Counted from the first letter of the stretch, positions 43,309 to 52,750 are shown. The stretch is DNA of 64,000 nt from Tenacibaculum aiptasiae (GCF_008806755.1 NZ_WAAU01000013.1:18876-82875), one strand, 5' to 3'. The notes: a model not told the origin generated them from the sequence alone. Made by a program: numbers and translations.

Positions 43309-44319
43309 TTATAAGGTAATTTTTAAAGAAACAATAAAATCGTTTTCATGATTAGTAATTTCTAATTGATGTTTATTATTAGGATATAATAATTCTAATC
43401 TTCGGGTAACATTTTTTATACCAATACCTCCAGTTTTATCTACATTTTTTTTGGAAACAAAAGAGTTACTACAGTTAAAAATGATTTGATTAGTAACAGA
43501 TTTTAATTCAATTTTAATATAAGCATTACTTTCTGTATCTTCAATATTACCGTGCTTAAAAGCATTTTCAATAAACGGTATCAATAACATAGGAGCTATC
43601 TTCTGGCTTAAATTCGATTGAGAATAATTAAATGAGATATCAGAAATATTTTTGTCTTTAAGTTTAAATAAATCTATAAAATTATTAATATAAGTAATTT
43701 CATCATTTAAAGTTACAGTCCCTTCTTTTTCACCATATAAAGAATAATCCAACATTCTTGATAATTGCATTATAGCCTTTGAAGCTCTTGGAGCTTTATC
43801 AAACGTTAAAGAATAAATATTATTGAGAGTATTAAATAAAAAATGAGGATTAGTTTGTTGTATTAAAAAGCTTTTTTCTGCAGTAACAATTGCTAGTTCC
43901 TTTTCTTCTTGCTGTTTACGTTTTAAGAAAGTATATAAAAAGAAACTAACAAAAATGATTAATATAATAGGCATAGCATTCATAACAATAATTTCTAAAT
44001 TGTCTAGAACCATATCACCATGAGGAAATTCTTCTTCATGTTCTATATGTTGAGGAGTTAATTTAGTAATAAAAAAAGAGATAATTATTCCTGTAAAAAC
44101 AAGAACTAGATTTGTTAGTATGTACAGAGCGTATTTTTTTAATTCATAAAATCTTGGTAGAATCCATTTAAAGTTTAAGTAAAAGACAATAGTTTGAGAA
44201 ATTATAATTGTAGATGTCTTTATTATTGATGTTTTTCTATCCGTAACTAAATTGAATATTACAAATAAAAACACAGCATATAAGCTCCAAAAAACCAAGT
44301 GTTTAAAGTTGTTACGCAT
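43309..44319 (-). CDS. LytS/YehU-type sensor histidine kinase
   Basis: 336 residues with four transmembrane helices (about 8-24, 38-52, 62-86, 112-132) and a His_kinase domain. Phosphoacceptor His159 is in QQTNPHFLFNTLNNIYSL; the ATP-binding N and G boxes are LIPFIENAFKHGNIE and GGIGIKNVTRRLELLYP. No dedicated sensor domain beyond the helices; a periplasmic loop with HIEHEEEFPHGD could bind metal. Partner of the LytTR regulator downstream. Confidence 0.93.
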   Translation of the reverse strand: MRNNFKHLVFWSLYAVFLFVIFNLVTDRKTSIIKTSTIIISQTIVFYLNFKWILPRFYELKKYALYILTNLVLVFTGIIISFFITKLTPQHIEHEEEFPHGDMVLDNLEIIVMNAMPIILIIFVSFFLYTFLKRKQQEEKELAIVTAEKSFLIQQTNPHFLFNTLNNIYSLTFDKAPRASKAIMQLSRMLDYSLYGEKEGTVTLNDEITYINNFIDLFKLKDKNISDISFNYSQSNLSQKIAPMLLIPFIENAFKHGNIEDTESNAYIKIELKSVTNQIIFNCSNSFVSKKNVDKTGGIGIKNVTRRLELLYPNNKHQLEITNHENDFIVSLKITL

Positions 44320-44680
44320 TATACAAAAATACCAAATAAGGATTGTTTTTTAATATATATTCAATAAAACACGAAATATCAGGTATGAACAGAGTAATTA
44401 TTCAATAAAAAGCTTTATTAATTATAAAATTAAGGAGATTTTAAATCATTCATAGTTAAATAAGGGGATCTATTTTTTTCAATTAATTGCTAATTTTTAG
44501 TGTATTACCATTTGTTTATTTAAATAAAATAGAAAAAAAACATATAATCTTGTTTTTTAGAATTTTACTTAAATATTGTTGACTCCATTGAATAAGTTTT
44601 AACAGTCTTTTAATCGTTTTTACATTCGTTGACAAGAGTATTAGAAAGTAAGAATTAGTTTAAAAACAATGTTTTAGTTT

Positions 44681-45280
44681 ATGAAAACCAAATTTCAAAA
44701 AATAATAATAGTATTACTGCTAATAAATATAACACAGGTTTGTAGTCAAGAATATGTTTATGATATAAAAATCTTTGGAAAAAAAATAGGTACAGTAATA
44801 ACAAATAGGATCCAAGAAGATGGAAAAACTATTTATAAAACAAGTTCATTTTCCTCAATACGTTTCTTTGGGAAAAAAGAAATAACAACGTATATAGAAA
44901 CAGTTTACAAAAACAATATTTTACAAAGCAGTTTTTATGAAGTTAAAAAGAATAAAAAAATAAGAGAAAAAGCAATTTTAAAATACAGAAAGAACAAGTA
45001 TCATATAATAACCAATGGAAAAGAAATTTATCATGATAAACCTATATTTAAGAGTACAGTAATGTTAACTCATAATAAGCCAAAAAATAAAGAGGTGGTA
45101 TTTGAAGAGGTAAAAGGATTTTACAAAATAGTGTCAAAAATAAATGAAAATAAATTTGATTTAATAAATCCTAAGAGTAGATATAAAGATACATACATAT
45201 ATAATAAGGATGGTATTTTAAAAAAATGTATTATTAGACGTAACTTTTTTGATATAAAGATGATTTTAAGAAAAGGCTAA
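44681..45280 (+). CDS. Exported DUF6134-like protein
   Basis: 199 residues with signal peptide (MKTKFQKIIIVLLLINITQVCSQ). Body is beta-rich: YVYDIKIFGKKIGTVITNRIQEDGKTIYKTSS, IYHDKPIFKSTVMLTHNKPKNK, KSRYKDTYIYNKDGILKKCIIRR, similar to small periplasmic DUF6134-type proteins of Flavobacteriaceae. No known activity. Divergent from the LytTR operon with a 361-bp gap that shows no other gene. Confidence 0.65.
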   Translation: MKTKFQKIIIVLLLINITQVCSQEYVYDIKIFGKKIGTVITNRIQEDGKTIYKTSSFSSIRFFGKKEITTYIETVYKNNILQSSFYEVKKNKKIREKAILKYRKNKYHIITNGKEIYHDKPIFKSTVMLTHNKPKNKEVVFEEVKGFYKIVSKINENKFDLINPKSRYKDTYIYNKDGILKKCIIRRNFFDIKMILRKG

Positions 45281-45299
45281 AAGCAGTATTAAACTTTAA

Positions 45300-45449
45300 T
45301 TACTTTAAAATTAAATGATAAACCAATAATAAAATTCCAATAACAATAGAGGTTAATGAAATTTTTTTTCCTTCAGCATCCTTTTTCTTAAAAGATATAA
45401 TTAAAAACAAAATACTTAATAATGTTAAAAAACTAATGTACAATATCAT
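45300..45449 (-). CDS. Small membrane protein, 49 residues, two helices
   Basis: ATG at 45449 with AAGGA 3 bp ahead, stop at 45300. Two hydrophobic helices (about 2-19 and 31-48) joined by a charged turn (FKKKDAEGKKIS). This hairpin shape is typical of small inner-membrane proteins. It is convergent with the DUF6134-like gene (20 bp apart). Function unknown. Confidence 0.6.
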   Translation of the reverse strand: MILYISFLTLLSILFLIISFKKKDAEGKKISLTSIVIGILLLVYHLILK

Positions 45450-45734
45450 TCCTTATCAGAAAATTATAGTTGAATTTATATTGCAAATTTGAATTTAAGT
45501 TTAGGTTTTATAAAAAATATTCAATCAAATACTATATAATTTAAACAAATAACTATTTGGATAATTGGTTGAGAAAAAACACCGTTTATCAAAAAAAAGA
45601 AATGATTAATATAAATTAAGTATTGATATACTGAAATAGAGTTGCCTGAAAACTAAAGCATAATTATGTTTTTTATAAGATTACCATATGTAGTTGTGTA
45701 GATAAATTTTTTTAGAAAAAACTATTACAATTAT

Positions 45735-45774
45735 AAAAACCCTTACTAGAGATTAATAAGGGTTTTAATTTTTT
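45735..45774 (-). terminator. Terminator of the universal stress protein gene
   Basis: AAAACCCTTA (45736-45745) with TAAGGGTTTT (45757-45766), 10-bp stem; on the minus strand a T-run follows. It lies 20 bp beyond the stop at 45795. Confidence 0.8.
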
Positions 45775-45794
45775 ATGATAATGTTTTAATTAAA

Positions 45795-46628
45795 TTATGT
45801 TGTAGCTGGTATAACCATAAAAGGAATCGTTAATTGATGTCCTAAATTTGCTATTACATGTTCTCTAAATAAGTTTTCAAAGAAACTGTGTTTGTATTTT
45901 ATCATTGTCAAAATATCAATTTTATAAGTATTAATTAAATCGATAATTTCATCTGTTATGTTTGTGTACTGAGTTATTTCAGTATAACTAGTTTCTACAT
46001 TTTTCAAATACATTTGTAAAGAATCTAAATTTTCTTTTTGACTAGTATCTAATTCTTCATTTGTTTGTATATGGAATACGTTTAGTTTAGAATTATACAA
46101 GCTAATAAGATTTTTGATTTCATCTAGTTCTGTACTATTGTATAAGCGTTTAAATCCACTAGAAAAACCAACATTCTCAGGTTTTTTGTATTCTATACCA
46201 TTAGGTATTGCTAATATTGGGCATTTAGAAAGATTACTTATAATTTCTACAGTGTTACTACCTAAGAAAATTTCTTTAGCTCCTGTTGCTCCTTTGGTTC
46301 CCATAACAATTAAATCTATACCATGGTTTTCTACAGCAATAGCTACAGCTTGTTCAATATCATGTGTGCTTGTGGATATTTTAAAACTATGATTAGGATT
46401 TGCAAATATTTTCTCTACTCGTTCAAGTAAATGTTTTAAATCATTTACAGCATTTTCTTGCATTACACGGGTTAACTTATTTGAAAAAGAAGAGATTCTT
46501 GATGACTTAACTGGTGCTGAATGAAGTAAATGAAAAACACATTGTTCATTAGTAAAGAGTTTAAGTGCATAAACAGTGGCTGTCCATGCATTCTCTGAAA
46601 AATCGGTTGGTATTAAAATATGTTTCAT
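45795..46628 (-). CDS. Tandem universal stress protein
   Basis: 277 residues made of two UspA domains (about 1-140 and 150-277). The first starts MKHILIPTDFSENAW and keeps the ATP-binding loop GTKGATGAKEIFLGSNTVEI; the second has lost it (MIKYKHSFFENLFREHVIANLGHQL), a common pattern in which only one half binds nucleotide. It is followed upstream by the HPF-like gene (18 bp gap), fitting a stationary-phase or starvation operon. Confidence 0.92.
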   Translation of the reverse strand: MKHILIPTDFSENAWTATVYALKLFTNEQCVFHLLHSAPVKSSRISSFSNKLTRVMQENAVNDLKHLLERVEKIFANPNHSFKISTSTHDIEQAVAIAVENHGIDLIVMGTKGATGAKEIFLGSNTVEIISNLSKCPILAIPNGIEYKKPENVGFSSGFKRLYNSTELDEIKNLISLYNSKLNVFHIQTNEELDTSQKENLDSLQMYLKNVETSYTEITQYTNITDEIIDLINTYKIDILTMIKYKHSFFENLFREHVIANLGHQLTIPFMVIPATT

Positions 46629-46646
46629 AATAGTAGGTTTTAGAAA

Positions 46647-46949
46647 TTATAAATGAGACTTCATAACCTGCTTACGCTTACTTAACTGTCTTTCTAGGTC
46701 GCTAACTGTATTTTTTACAGCCAATTGATAATTGTCTTCATTAGAAGAAGCAAATACTTGAGGACCAGATTGACTTAAAACCATTTCACAGATTTTACCT
46801 TTTGATGTAGGGTCATTTTCATATTTTATATAAACTTGAGCTTTTATAAGCCAATCATATTTTTTATAAAGTTTATCAAGTTTTTTTTGAATGAATTCTT
46901 GTAAATTTTCACTTACAGGCATTTTAACGAATTGAATATGTACTTCCAT
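46647..46949 (-). CDS. Ribosome hibernation/HPF-YfiA family protein (short form)
   Basis: 100 residues from the ATG at 46949; the seven extra codons upstream start with TTG and are not needed. Family pattern MEVHIQFVKMPVSENLQEFIQKKLDKLYKKYDWLIKAQVYIKYEN and YQLAVKNTVSDLERQLSKRKQ. Short HPF-like proteins bind the 30S decoding site when growth stops. Likely co-transcribed with the universal stress protein. Confidence 0.85.
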   Translation of the reverse strand: MEVHIQFVKMPVSENLQEFIQKKLDKLYKKYDWLIKAQVYIKYENDPTSKGKICEMVLSQSGPQVFASSNEDNYQLAVKNTVSDLERQLSKRKQVMKSHL

Positions 46950-47134
46950 TTTTTTTGTTTTGATATTCAAATTTAGCTGTAAGAATTATGTTTTGGAATG
47001 ATATATATCAGCTTATGTCTTAGTTTTTAGAGGTATTTTTGTAGAATATGTGCTATTATTTTTAATAGTTAATAGCTACGAGAGTTAGAGGAGATAGAAG
47101 AAATTGTTTAAATATTAATTGAATTTTTTCCCGT

Positions 47135-48640
47135 TTACAGTAAATTTAATTGTCTGTTTTCTGAAAGTTTTCCTAAACTGTCTAAAAAATCAGATGCGTT
47201 TTTAAAATGTTGCTTTTGTTTTTCTGAATCCATTTTATCAAGATTATTAATAAGCATTCTAAGTCTAGGGTTTTTAGATAAAAAAATTCTGTTTTTATCC
47301 ATAAAACGCCAAAAAAGACCATCCCATATTTTTTGCCAGTTACCAGAAGGATAATCACTCATTTTTTTTATGTAATTACTACTACTTATGTAGGGTTTTG
47401 TAGACATTAAGCCACCATCAGAGAATAAACTCATGCCATATACATTGGGCACCATTACCCAATCGTAACTATCAATAAAAAATTCCATAAACCATCTATA
47501 AACTTCGTCTGGATCAAATTCACATAAGAGCATAAAATTGCCCAAAATCATTAACCGCTCTATATGATGTGCATAACCTGTTTTTAAGATTTTGTTTATA
47601 GTTTGGTCTATGGGTAAAATTCCTGTTGTTCCATTATAAAATTCATTAGGGATTTTTCTAGAATGCTTCCAGAAGTTTTTAGTTCGCTCCTCAGAACCTT
47701 TTACTTCATAAACTCCTCTAATAAACTCTCGCCAACCTAGAATTTGTCGGATGAATCCTTCTAAAGAATTGATTGGAACTTTATAGTTACTAGCATAAGT
47801 TATAGCAGTATTAATAACATGTAAAGGACATAGTAACCCTGTATTAATAAGTGGTGATAATATACTATGATTTAAAAAATGTTTATCTTTTACAATAGCA
47901 TCTTCATAAGTACCAAATTCTAAGAATCTAGTTTCAAAAAAATTAGTTAACCAATTTTCAGCTTCAGAGAAAGTGTTAGGGTAATATTGTTGATTTTCGA
48001 GATCACCTAAATTATTAGGGAAATAATTACTTATATATTTTCTAGCTTCTTGGTAATAGATGTTACTTTGAGGAAATTGAATTGTTGGCGGAATTTTATC
48101 TTTAGGGTATTTTTTTCGATTGTCGATATCGTACGTCCATTTACCTCCTTCAGGTTTTCCATTAGTAATTAGTATATTTCTTTGAATGCGTTGTTCTTTG
48201 TAGAATGACGTTTGATAAAACTTTTTTTTAGAAGCTTTAAAAAATGATGATAATTCTTTTTTACTGTTAATAAACAGTGGATTATTGTGAGTCTGGATTT
48301 TTATTTGGCTTTCAAATTTTTTTATTCTTTTTTCTAGCCAATTATCGGTAGGGTCAATAATGTGTATTTCTTCTATATCATTTTCTATTAAATGAGAGAT
48401 TAAAGTACGAATATCACTTGTGCTTTGAGAAGATTCTATATAGTTTACATTGAACCCTTTTTCAAGTAAATAGTTTTGGTAAAATTTCATAGATGCTCTA
48501 TGAAAAGCTAGTTTTTGTTTATGAAAGTTATACTGTTTGAAAAATAAATATTCTTCTACTAAGTATACAGGAATTTTACTGCTTAATATAGCTGTATTTT
48601 TAAATAATTGATTAGGGAATACAATAGTTGCTGCTTTCAT
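47135..48640 (-). CDS. Deoxyribodipyrimidine photolyase-related protein (FeS-BCP/PhrB family) lacking the usual cluster cysteines
   Basis: 501-residue photolyase/cryptochrome of the DPRP class: FPNQLFKNTAIL at the start, RQILGWREFIRGVYEVKG (near 298), NFMLLCEFDPDEVYRWFMEFFIDSYDWVMVPN (near 360) and SDGGLMSTKPYISSSNYIKKMSDY (near 408). In typical members the text after MSDY reads YCxxC..., with cysteines that bind a 4Fe-4S cluster; here it is PSGNWQKIWDGLFWRFMDKNR, with none. FAD binding residues look kept. Probably a (6-4) or cyclobutane photolyase or light sensor with altered electron transfer. Its ATG is directly after the DASH gene stop (0 bp). Confidence 0.88.
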   Translation of the reverse strand: MKAATIVFPNQLFKNTAILSSKIPVYLVEEYLFFKQYNFHKQKLAFHRASMKFYQNYLLEKGFNVNYIESSQSTSDIRTLISHLIENDIEEIHIIDPTDNWLEKRIKKFESQIKIQTHNNPLFINSKKELSSFFKASKKKFYQTSFYKEQRIQRNILITNGKPEGGKWTYDIDNRKKYPKDKIPPTIQFPQSNIYYQEARKYISNYFPNNLGDLENQQYYPNTFSEAENWLTNFFETRFLEFGTYEDAIVKDKHFLNHSILSPLINTGLLCPLHVINTAITYASNYKVPINSLEGFIRQILGWREFIRGVYEVKGSEERTKNFWKHSRKIPNEFYNGTTGILPIDQTINKILKTGYAHHIERLMILGNFMLLCEFDPDEVYRWFMEFFIDSYDWVMVPNVYGMSLFSDGGLMSTKPYISSSNYIKKMSDYPSGNWQKIWDGLFWRFMDKNRIFLSKNPRLRMLINNLDKMDSEKQKQHFKNASDFLDSLGKLSENRQLNLL

Positions 48641-49945
48641 TTAAAATAAATTGGTTTGTAGCCAAGTACGTCGATATTTTCCCATAGAATCATATCGTTC
48701 AGCTTGTAATTGAGTATTAAATTTTCTATCCCTTGGATCGTTTCCAACTCCTGATACATATTGCCAGTTACCATAATTACTATGTACATCATAATCAATT
48801 AAGATACTTTCAAAATAAGTAGCGCCAATTCTCCAATCTAACATAAGTTCCTTAGTAAAATATGATGCTACATTTTGTCTTCCTCTATTGCTCATCCAAC
48901 CTGTTAATTTTAGTTCTATCATATTAGCGTTTACAAATTCGTTAGAAGTTTTACCGTTAATCCAAGATTGAATTAAGTTGCTATCTTTTTTCCAGTGATA
49001 ATTAATCTGTTTGATGCCTTCAAGTTTGAATAAATTATTTTTGTGTTTCAATGATAAATACTTAAAATAATCACGCCAAATAAGCTCAAAAATCATCCAG
49101 TAGGTAGATTGATTACTACCGTTTTGTTGCTCATATTTTTTAATCTCCCAGTAAATAGTTTTTGCAGAAATAGAACCATTAGCAAGCCAAGGTGAGAATT
49201 TAGAACTATAATCGGTGCCTAATAAACCGTTTCTTGTTTTTTTATAAAAGCTTATTTTTTTTGATTCAAAGAAATAGTATAACAAACGTTTTGTGGCTTG
49301 ACTTTCTCCACCCAAAAATGGAAATGCAGTATTGAGGTTAATTTCAAAACTTTCAAAACCTAAATCTTCTAATGAGAAAATTTGAGAACTTACTTTAATA
49401 AGATTTGTTCTTTTTTTAGGTGTAACTGATAACTGATTTTCAATTGTAGTATTTTTTTCTACTTTTTTTCTAAAACTGGTAAAAACTTCTGGAATGTTTT
49501 TAAGTGTAAAAGGAATATTTTCTGGATGAAATAAAAATTGGTCGTAATAGCTATAAAGGAGAGTCTTTTTAGAAATTTTTTGAGTTATAATTTCTATAAC
49601 TTTAAGCTCTTCATAAGTAAAATCTTTTTGAAAATAGATAGCATCAGCATTGTGATCAGAGCAAAATTGTGGTATGAAATCTTCAGGGAAATCAAAATAG
49701 CAAAAGAGAGAAATATTTAATTTTTTAAGGTTTTTAGATAGATCTAGTACTGATTCTACTAAAAATTTAGCTCTAAATTTTTCTATTTTTTTTATCCCAA
49801 ATTGAGTTTCAGTAAAATCATGTTTGTTAAAACAATAAAGCCCAATAACATTTTCGTAATTAACACAAGCTTCATACAAAGGTTTGTTGTCTAAAACCCT
49901 AAGATTACTTGTAAACCATACTATTGCTGTTTTTTTGAACTGCAT
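48641..49945 (-). CDS. Cryptochrome-DASH family photolyase
   Basis: 434 residues. Photolyase domain ([18 protein letters not shown], residues 6-24) and FAD-binding domain ([28 protein letters not shown] near 240, [12 protein letters not shown] near 285, [33 protein letters not shown] near 345, [21 protein letters not shown] near 390). The SNRGRQN and NYGNW..GVGNDPR words are DASH hallmarks. DASH proteins repair single-stranded or looped CPDs. Operon order is DUF2256, DASH, DPRP. Confidence 0.95.
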   Translation of the reverse strand: MQFKKTAIVWFTSNLRVLDNKPLYEACVNYENVIGLYCFNKHDFTETQFGIKKIEKFRAKFLVESVLDLSKNLKKLNISLFCYFDFPEDFIPQFCSDHNADAIYFQKDFTYEELKVIEIITQKISKKTLLYSYYDQFLFHPENIPFTLKNIPEVFTSFRKKVEKNTTIENQLSVTPKKRTNLIKVSSQIFSLEDLGFESFEINLNTAFPFLGGESQATKRLLYYFFESKKISFYKKTRNGLLGTDYSSKFSPWLANGSISAKTIYWEIKKYEQQNGSNQSTYWMIFELIWRDYFKYLSLKHKNNLFKLEGIKQINYHWKKDSNLIQSWINGKTSNEFVNANMIELKLTGWMSNRGRQNVASYFTKELMLDWRIGATYFESILIDYDVHSNYGNWQYVSGVGNDPRDRKFNTQLQAERYDSMGKYRRTWLQTNLF

Positions 49946-50055
49946 TTTTTACTACAATATTTTACGTTTTCCCAATTAAGTTTCCATTTTTTTCTCCATG
50001 TAAATGGTCTACCACAACATTGACAGGTTTTTGAAGGTAAATGTTCTTTTTTCAA
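49921..50055 (-). CDS. DUF2256 small zinc-binding protein
   Basis: 44 residues, start TTG at 50055 (stop codon lies upstream in frame and no ATG fits). Pattern [20 protein letters not shown], then VKYCSKKC, is the DUF2256 signature with a C4 zinc site. DUF2256 genes often lie next to photolyase/cryptochrome genes, as here; the 3' end overlaps the DASH start by 25 bp in another frame. Function unknown. Short enough to be missed by ORF callers. Confidence 0.78.
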   Translation of the reverse strand: MKKEHLPSKTCQCCGRPFTWRKKWKLNWENVKYCSKKCSSKKQQ

Positions 50056-50268
50056 CTGTAATGTTATTTATTTAATCAAATATAATTAATTTGTTTAACT
50101 TTATTTTAAAATAATTAAACAAAATAAAATATACCTTTTAGTTTTAATGAAAAGTGTAATTTTAATGAATTAAAATAACGACTATTAGAGTATATTAATA
50201 CTTAATACATTAGGGTAATAGAAATTAAGTTAAAGCCTAGAATTATAATAAATAAAAGAATAGCGAGA

Positions 50269-51672
50269 GTGAAGTATGCTATAGTTGACATAGAAACAGA
50301 TGGAGGTGTTAAAATTACTGATATCAGTATTTTTATTTTAAAAGATAATAGGGTAATAGATGAGTTTACTACGCTTGTAAAACCAGAAACTTTTATTCCA
50401 ACTTATATAACAAACTTAACTGGTATAACCAATTTTATGGTAAAAGGAGCTCCTACTTTTCCTGAGGTAGCAAAGAAAATATACCAAATAACAGAAGGAT
50501 GTATTTTCGTAGCTCATAATGTGAATTTTGATTACGGAATTATTAGGAAAGAATTTAATTCTTTGGGATTTGACTATAAAAGAAAAAAATTGTGTACAGT
50601 ACGTTTGTCTCGTAAATTACTGCCTAACAAAAAATCATATAGCTTAGGGAAATTATGTTTGTCTGAAGGAATAGAAATTATAGATAGGCATAGAGCTAAA
50701 GGAGATGCAGAAGCCACAGTTATTTTATTTAAAAAGCTTCTTACGATAGATAAAGAAAATACACTAAGTGTTGTTGATTCTTTTTTGCATCATCGTTCTC
50801 GTGAAGCAATATTACCTCCCTTACTTTCTAAAGATGTTTTTGATAAATTATCAGAAAATCATGGAGTATATTATTTTTGGAATAAAGATGAGGAGGTTAT
50901 ATATGTAGGTAAAGCTAATAATATAAAGCAACGTGTTTTAAGTCATTTTTATGATAAAAAGAAGAAAGAAATGAATATGTGTATGATAACGGCAAATATT
51001 ACATTTACAGAGACAGGAAATGAATTGTTGGCGTTGTTATTGGAATCTGCAGAAATAAAAAGATTATATCCTAAATACAATAGAGCTCAAAGGCGCTCAA
51101 GTGAAAGTTATGGTTTATTTAGTTTTGAAGATAGAAAAGGAGTAAAGCATCTTGCATGGAATACTTTAAAAGTAGTGCCAAATCCTATGATTAAGTTTTA
51201 TTCTTTAACAGAGGCAAGAAGTTTTGTAGAGCGTTTGTGTGAAGAGTTTCAGTTATGCCCTAAATATTGCCATCTTCAAACCAATGTAAGTAGTTGTTTT
51301 CATTATCAGATAAAGAAATGCAAAGGAGTATGTAGAAATACAGAAGCAGTTAGCGACTATAATATTAGAGTAAAAAAAGCACTAGAATCTGTTACGTTTC
51401 AAGCAGAAAACTTTGTGATTTTGGAAAAAGGAAAACAAGAAAAAGAATTTAGTTATGTTCTAGTATTGAATAGTGTTTATATGGGATACGGTTATATGAA
51501 CAAACAAAAGGAAGAAGTTACTACAGAACAATATTTACTCGCTTTAACAAAGCAAAAAGATAACAGAGACATACAGAGAATTTTACAGAGTTATATTAAA
51601 AAGAACCCTGATAGCGTATTATCAGTACTTCATACAAACATAAATTTAACACCAAATTTATTTGGCTTTTAA
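50269..51672 (+). CDS. DEDD exonuclease fused to GIY-YIG nuclease domain
   Basis: 467 residues. Domain 1 (1-165) is a DnaQ/epsilon-like 3'-5' exonuclease: Asp7 and Glu9 in AIVDIETDGG, Asp88 in HNVNFDYG, and HRAKGDAEAT near 141. Domain 2 (about 195-275) is GIY-YIG, UvrC/Cho-like: HGVYYFWNKDEEVIYVGKANNIKQRV, ESAEIKRLYPKYNRAQR. The C-terminal part carries CPKYCHLQTNVSSCFHYQIKKCKGVC, cysteine-rich as in UvrC (about 323-353). Fusions of this type act in DNA repair as polymerase-associated or Cho-like endonucleases. It stands alone on the plus strand. Confidence 0.9.
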   Translation: MKYAIVDIETDGGVKITDISIFILKDNRVIDEFTTLVKPETFIPTYITNLTGITNFMVKGAPTFPEVAKKIYQITEGCIFVAHNVNFDYGIIRKEFNSLGFDYKRKKLCTVRLSRKLLPNKKSYSLGKLCLSEGIEIIDRHRAKGDAEATVILFKKLLTIDKENTLSVVDSFLHHRSREAILPPLLSKDVFDKLSENHGVYYFWNKDEEVIYVGKANNIKQRVLSHFYDKKKKEMNMCMITANITFTETGNELLALLLESAEIKRLYPKYNRAQRRSSESYGLFSFEDRKGVKHLAWNTLKVVPNPMIKFYSLTEARSFVERLCEEFQLCPKYCHLQTNVSSCFHYQIKKCKGVCRNTEAVSDYNIRVKKALESVTFQAENFVILEKGKQEKEFSYVLVLNSVYMGYGYMNKQKEEVTTEQYLLALTKQKDNRDIQRILQSYIKKNPDSVLSVLHTNINLTPNLFGF

Positions 51673-51720
51673 AAAGAGTGTCAATATTATTGAATTTATG
51701 CTAATTAATTTATTGATTAA

Positions 51721-51866
51721 AAAAAAGAAAAGAAGTAACCTGCCATCAAGGATACTTCTTTCTTAAAACTAACTAATCAATCTAACTATATAATGAAAAA
51801 AACAAAATCTTTATTTATACTTCAAATATAGTTAGGATAAAAGGTTATTATTTTAAAAATTAGATG
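51721..51866 (-). ncRNA. Putative small RNA unit, copy 2
   Basis: Same layout as 15922-16056: TATATTTG (51830-51823) as TAnnTTTG promoter, and the stem GAAAAGAAG / CTTCTTTC (51727-51735, 51755-51762) followed on the minus strand by CTTTTTTTT. Conserved parts include GATTGATTAGTTA, GAAGTATCC and the upstream TTCATCTAATTTT. The loop has diverged (TTGATGGCAGGTTA here), so the stem, promoter and flanks are kept while the loop varies. Confidence 0.55.
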
Positions 51867-52059
51867 AAGAGTAGTTAAGTTTCGATGAAGAGACTTTAGC
51901 TACAATTTAAGTAAAAATGGTATAAGATATCTCGGTGTATAAAAACAATGAGGAGTCTAATTATATATCTTACGAAAGGTTAATTCATGTTGACCTATAA
52001 AATTCCTCAATGAAGTTTTCTAAGCTAATTTTTGATTTCGATGGCAAAATTAGATATAA

Positions 52060-52120
52060 AAAAACTTCTGTAGTTTATTTCATTCAGGGGACCGAATTTA
52101 AATATAACTATATCCTCATT
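52060..52120. repeat. Dispersed imperfect-palindrome element, copy 2
   Basis: Matches the reverse complement of 13551-13610: AAAAACTTCT, GTAGTTTATT, ATTCAGGGG, CCGAAT and AACTATATCC are shared in order and spacing. The palindromic core is about 52069-52112, with centre AGGGGACC. Opposite orientation to copy 1. Confidence 0.7.
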
Positions 52121-52345
52121 GCCTAATAAAGATACTCAATAATTAAATAAGATTGCCTAGAAATGCTAATATTTAATAAAAGAAAGAAAAAATAATATTG
52201 AAAATACTAGGTTAAATAAAACTATTAATTGAATAGTGTTAATTTGTTGTAAGTTATTGTTTTAACTATTGGTCTAAGCGCTTTATGATTTTATAATAAA
52301 ATGTTTCAGAGGTGAAGTAGCTTATGATATTGTTTTTACAAAAAA

Positions 52346-52420
52346 AAGACCTCAATAAAAGGTGTATAGAGGTCTTAATTAGGGGACTGACGCAATGAAA
52401 TTATTTTGAGCAAATCTATA
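52346..52420 (-). ncRNA. Possible short transcript with own promoter and terminator
   Basis: On the minus strand TAGATTTG (52418-52411) fits TAnnTTTG and about 40 bp downstream an 8-bp stem AAGACCTC / GAGGTCTT (52346-52353, 52369-52376) is followed by TTTTTTTG. No coding gene lies between, so a short RNA of about 60 nt is predicted. No -33 TTG is evident. Confidence 0.4.
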
Positions 52421-52559
52421 TGTTGGAAATGAATAAATAAAGTTAAAAATTTCAAAAAATTAGTTAAAATAAATAGCTTAAAAATTATTTAAAGCAATTA
52501 AAATGAGTTTGATTAATTAATACTTTTTCATGAACAAGAATTGAAGATTTATAAGCAAA

Positions 52560-52693
52560 AAAGGAGCTCATTTCTGAAGCCCCTTAATTATTCATTACAA
52601 GTGTCATCCCCATAACACATTAGCAGCGAAAATAGGATACAAAAAATTATAAAAGGAAGAAAAAAACGTAAAAAAAGTAAGGTAAAACCGTAA
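52560..52693 (-). ncRNA. Short minus-strand transcription unit under the leader-peptide motif
   Basis: TTACGGTTTTACCTTA (52693-52678) fits the consensus TTAYGRWKTTACCTTA seen before both double-glycine peptide genes. Downstream is TATAATTTTTTG (52651-52640), then a hairpin GGGGCTTCAGAAATGAGCTCC-like (about 52563-52583) with TTTTTT. The only ATG between opens a ten-codon frame (52620-52588, M-C-Y-G-D-D-T-C-N-E), either a mini-peptide, a remnant, or nothing. Confidence 0.4.
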
Positions 52694-52750
52694 AATGAAA
52701 AAGTAATTTTAAAGCTTTTTTGAATCGTTTTCTTTAGTTTAATTGTTTAT

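Noticed and set aside
42617..44319. LytTR two-component system as dedicated regulator of the leader peptides
   Set aside because: Kept only as a hypothesis: genes are 11-27 kb from the peptides and no direct binding evidence can be read from sequence.
52060..52120. CRISPR array or phage attachment core as an explanation for the repeated palindrome
   Set aside because: Only two copies 38 kb apart in opposite orientation, no regular spacers, no cas genes, no integrase beside either.
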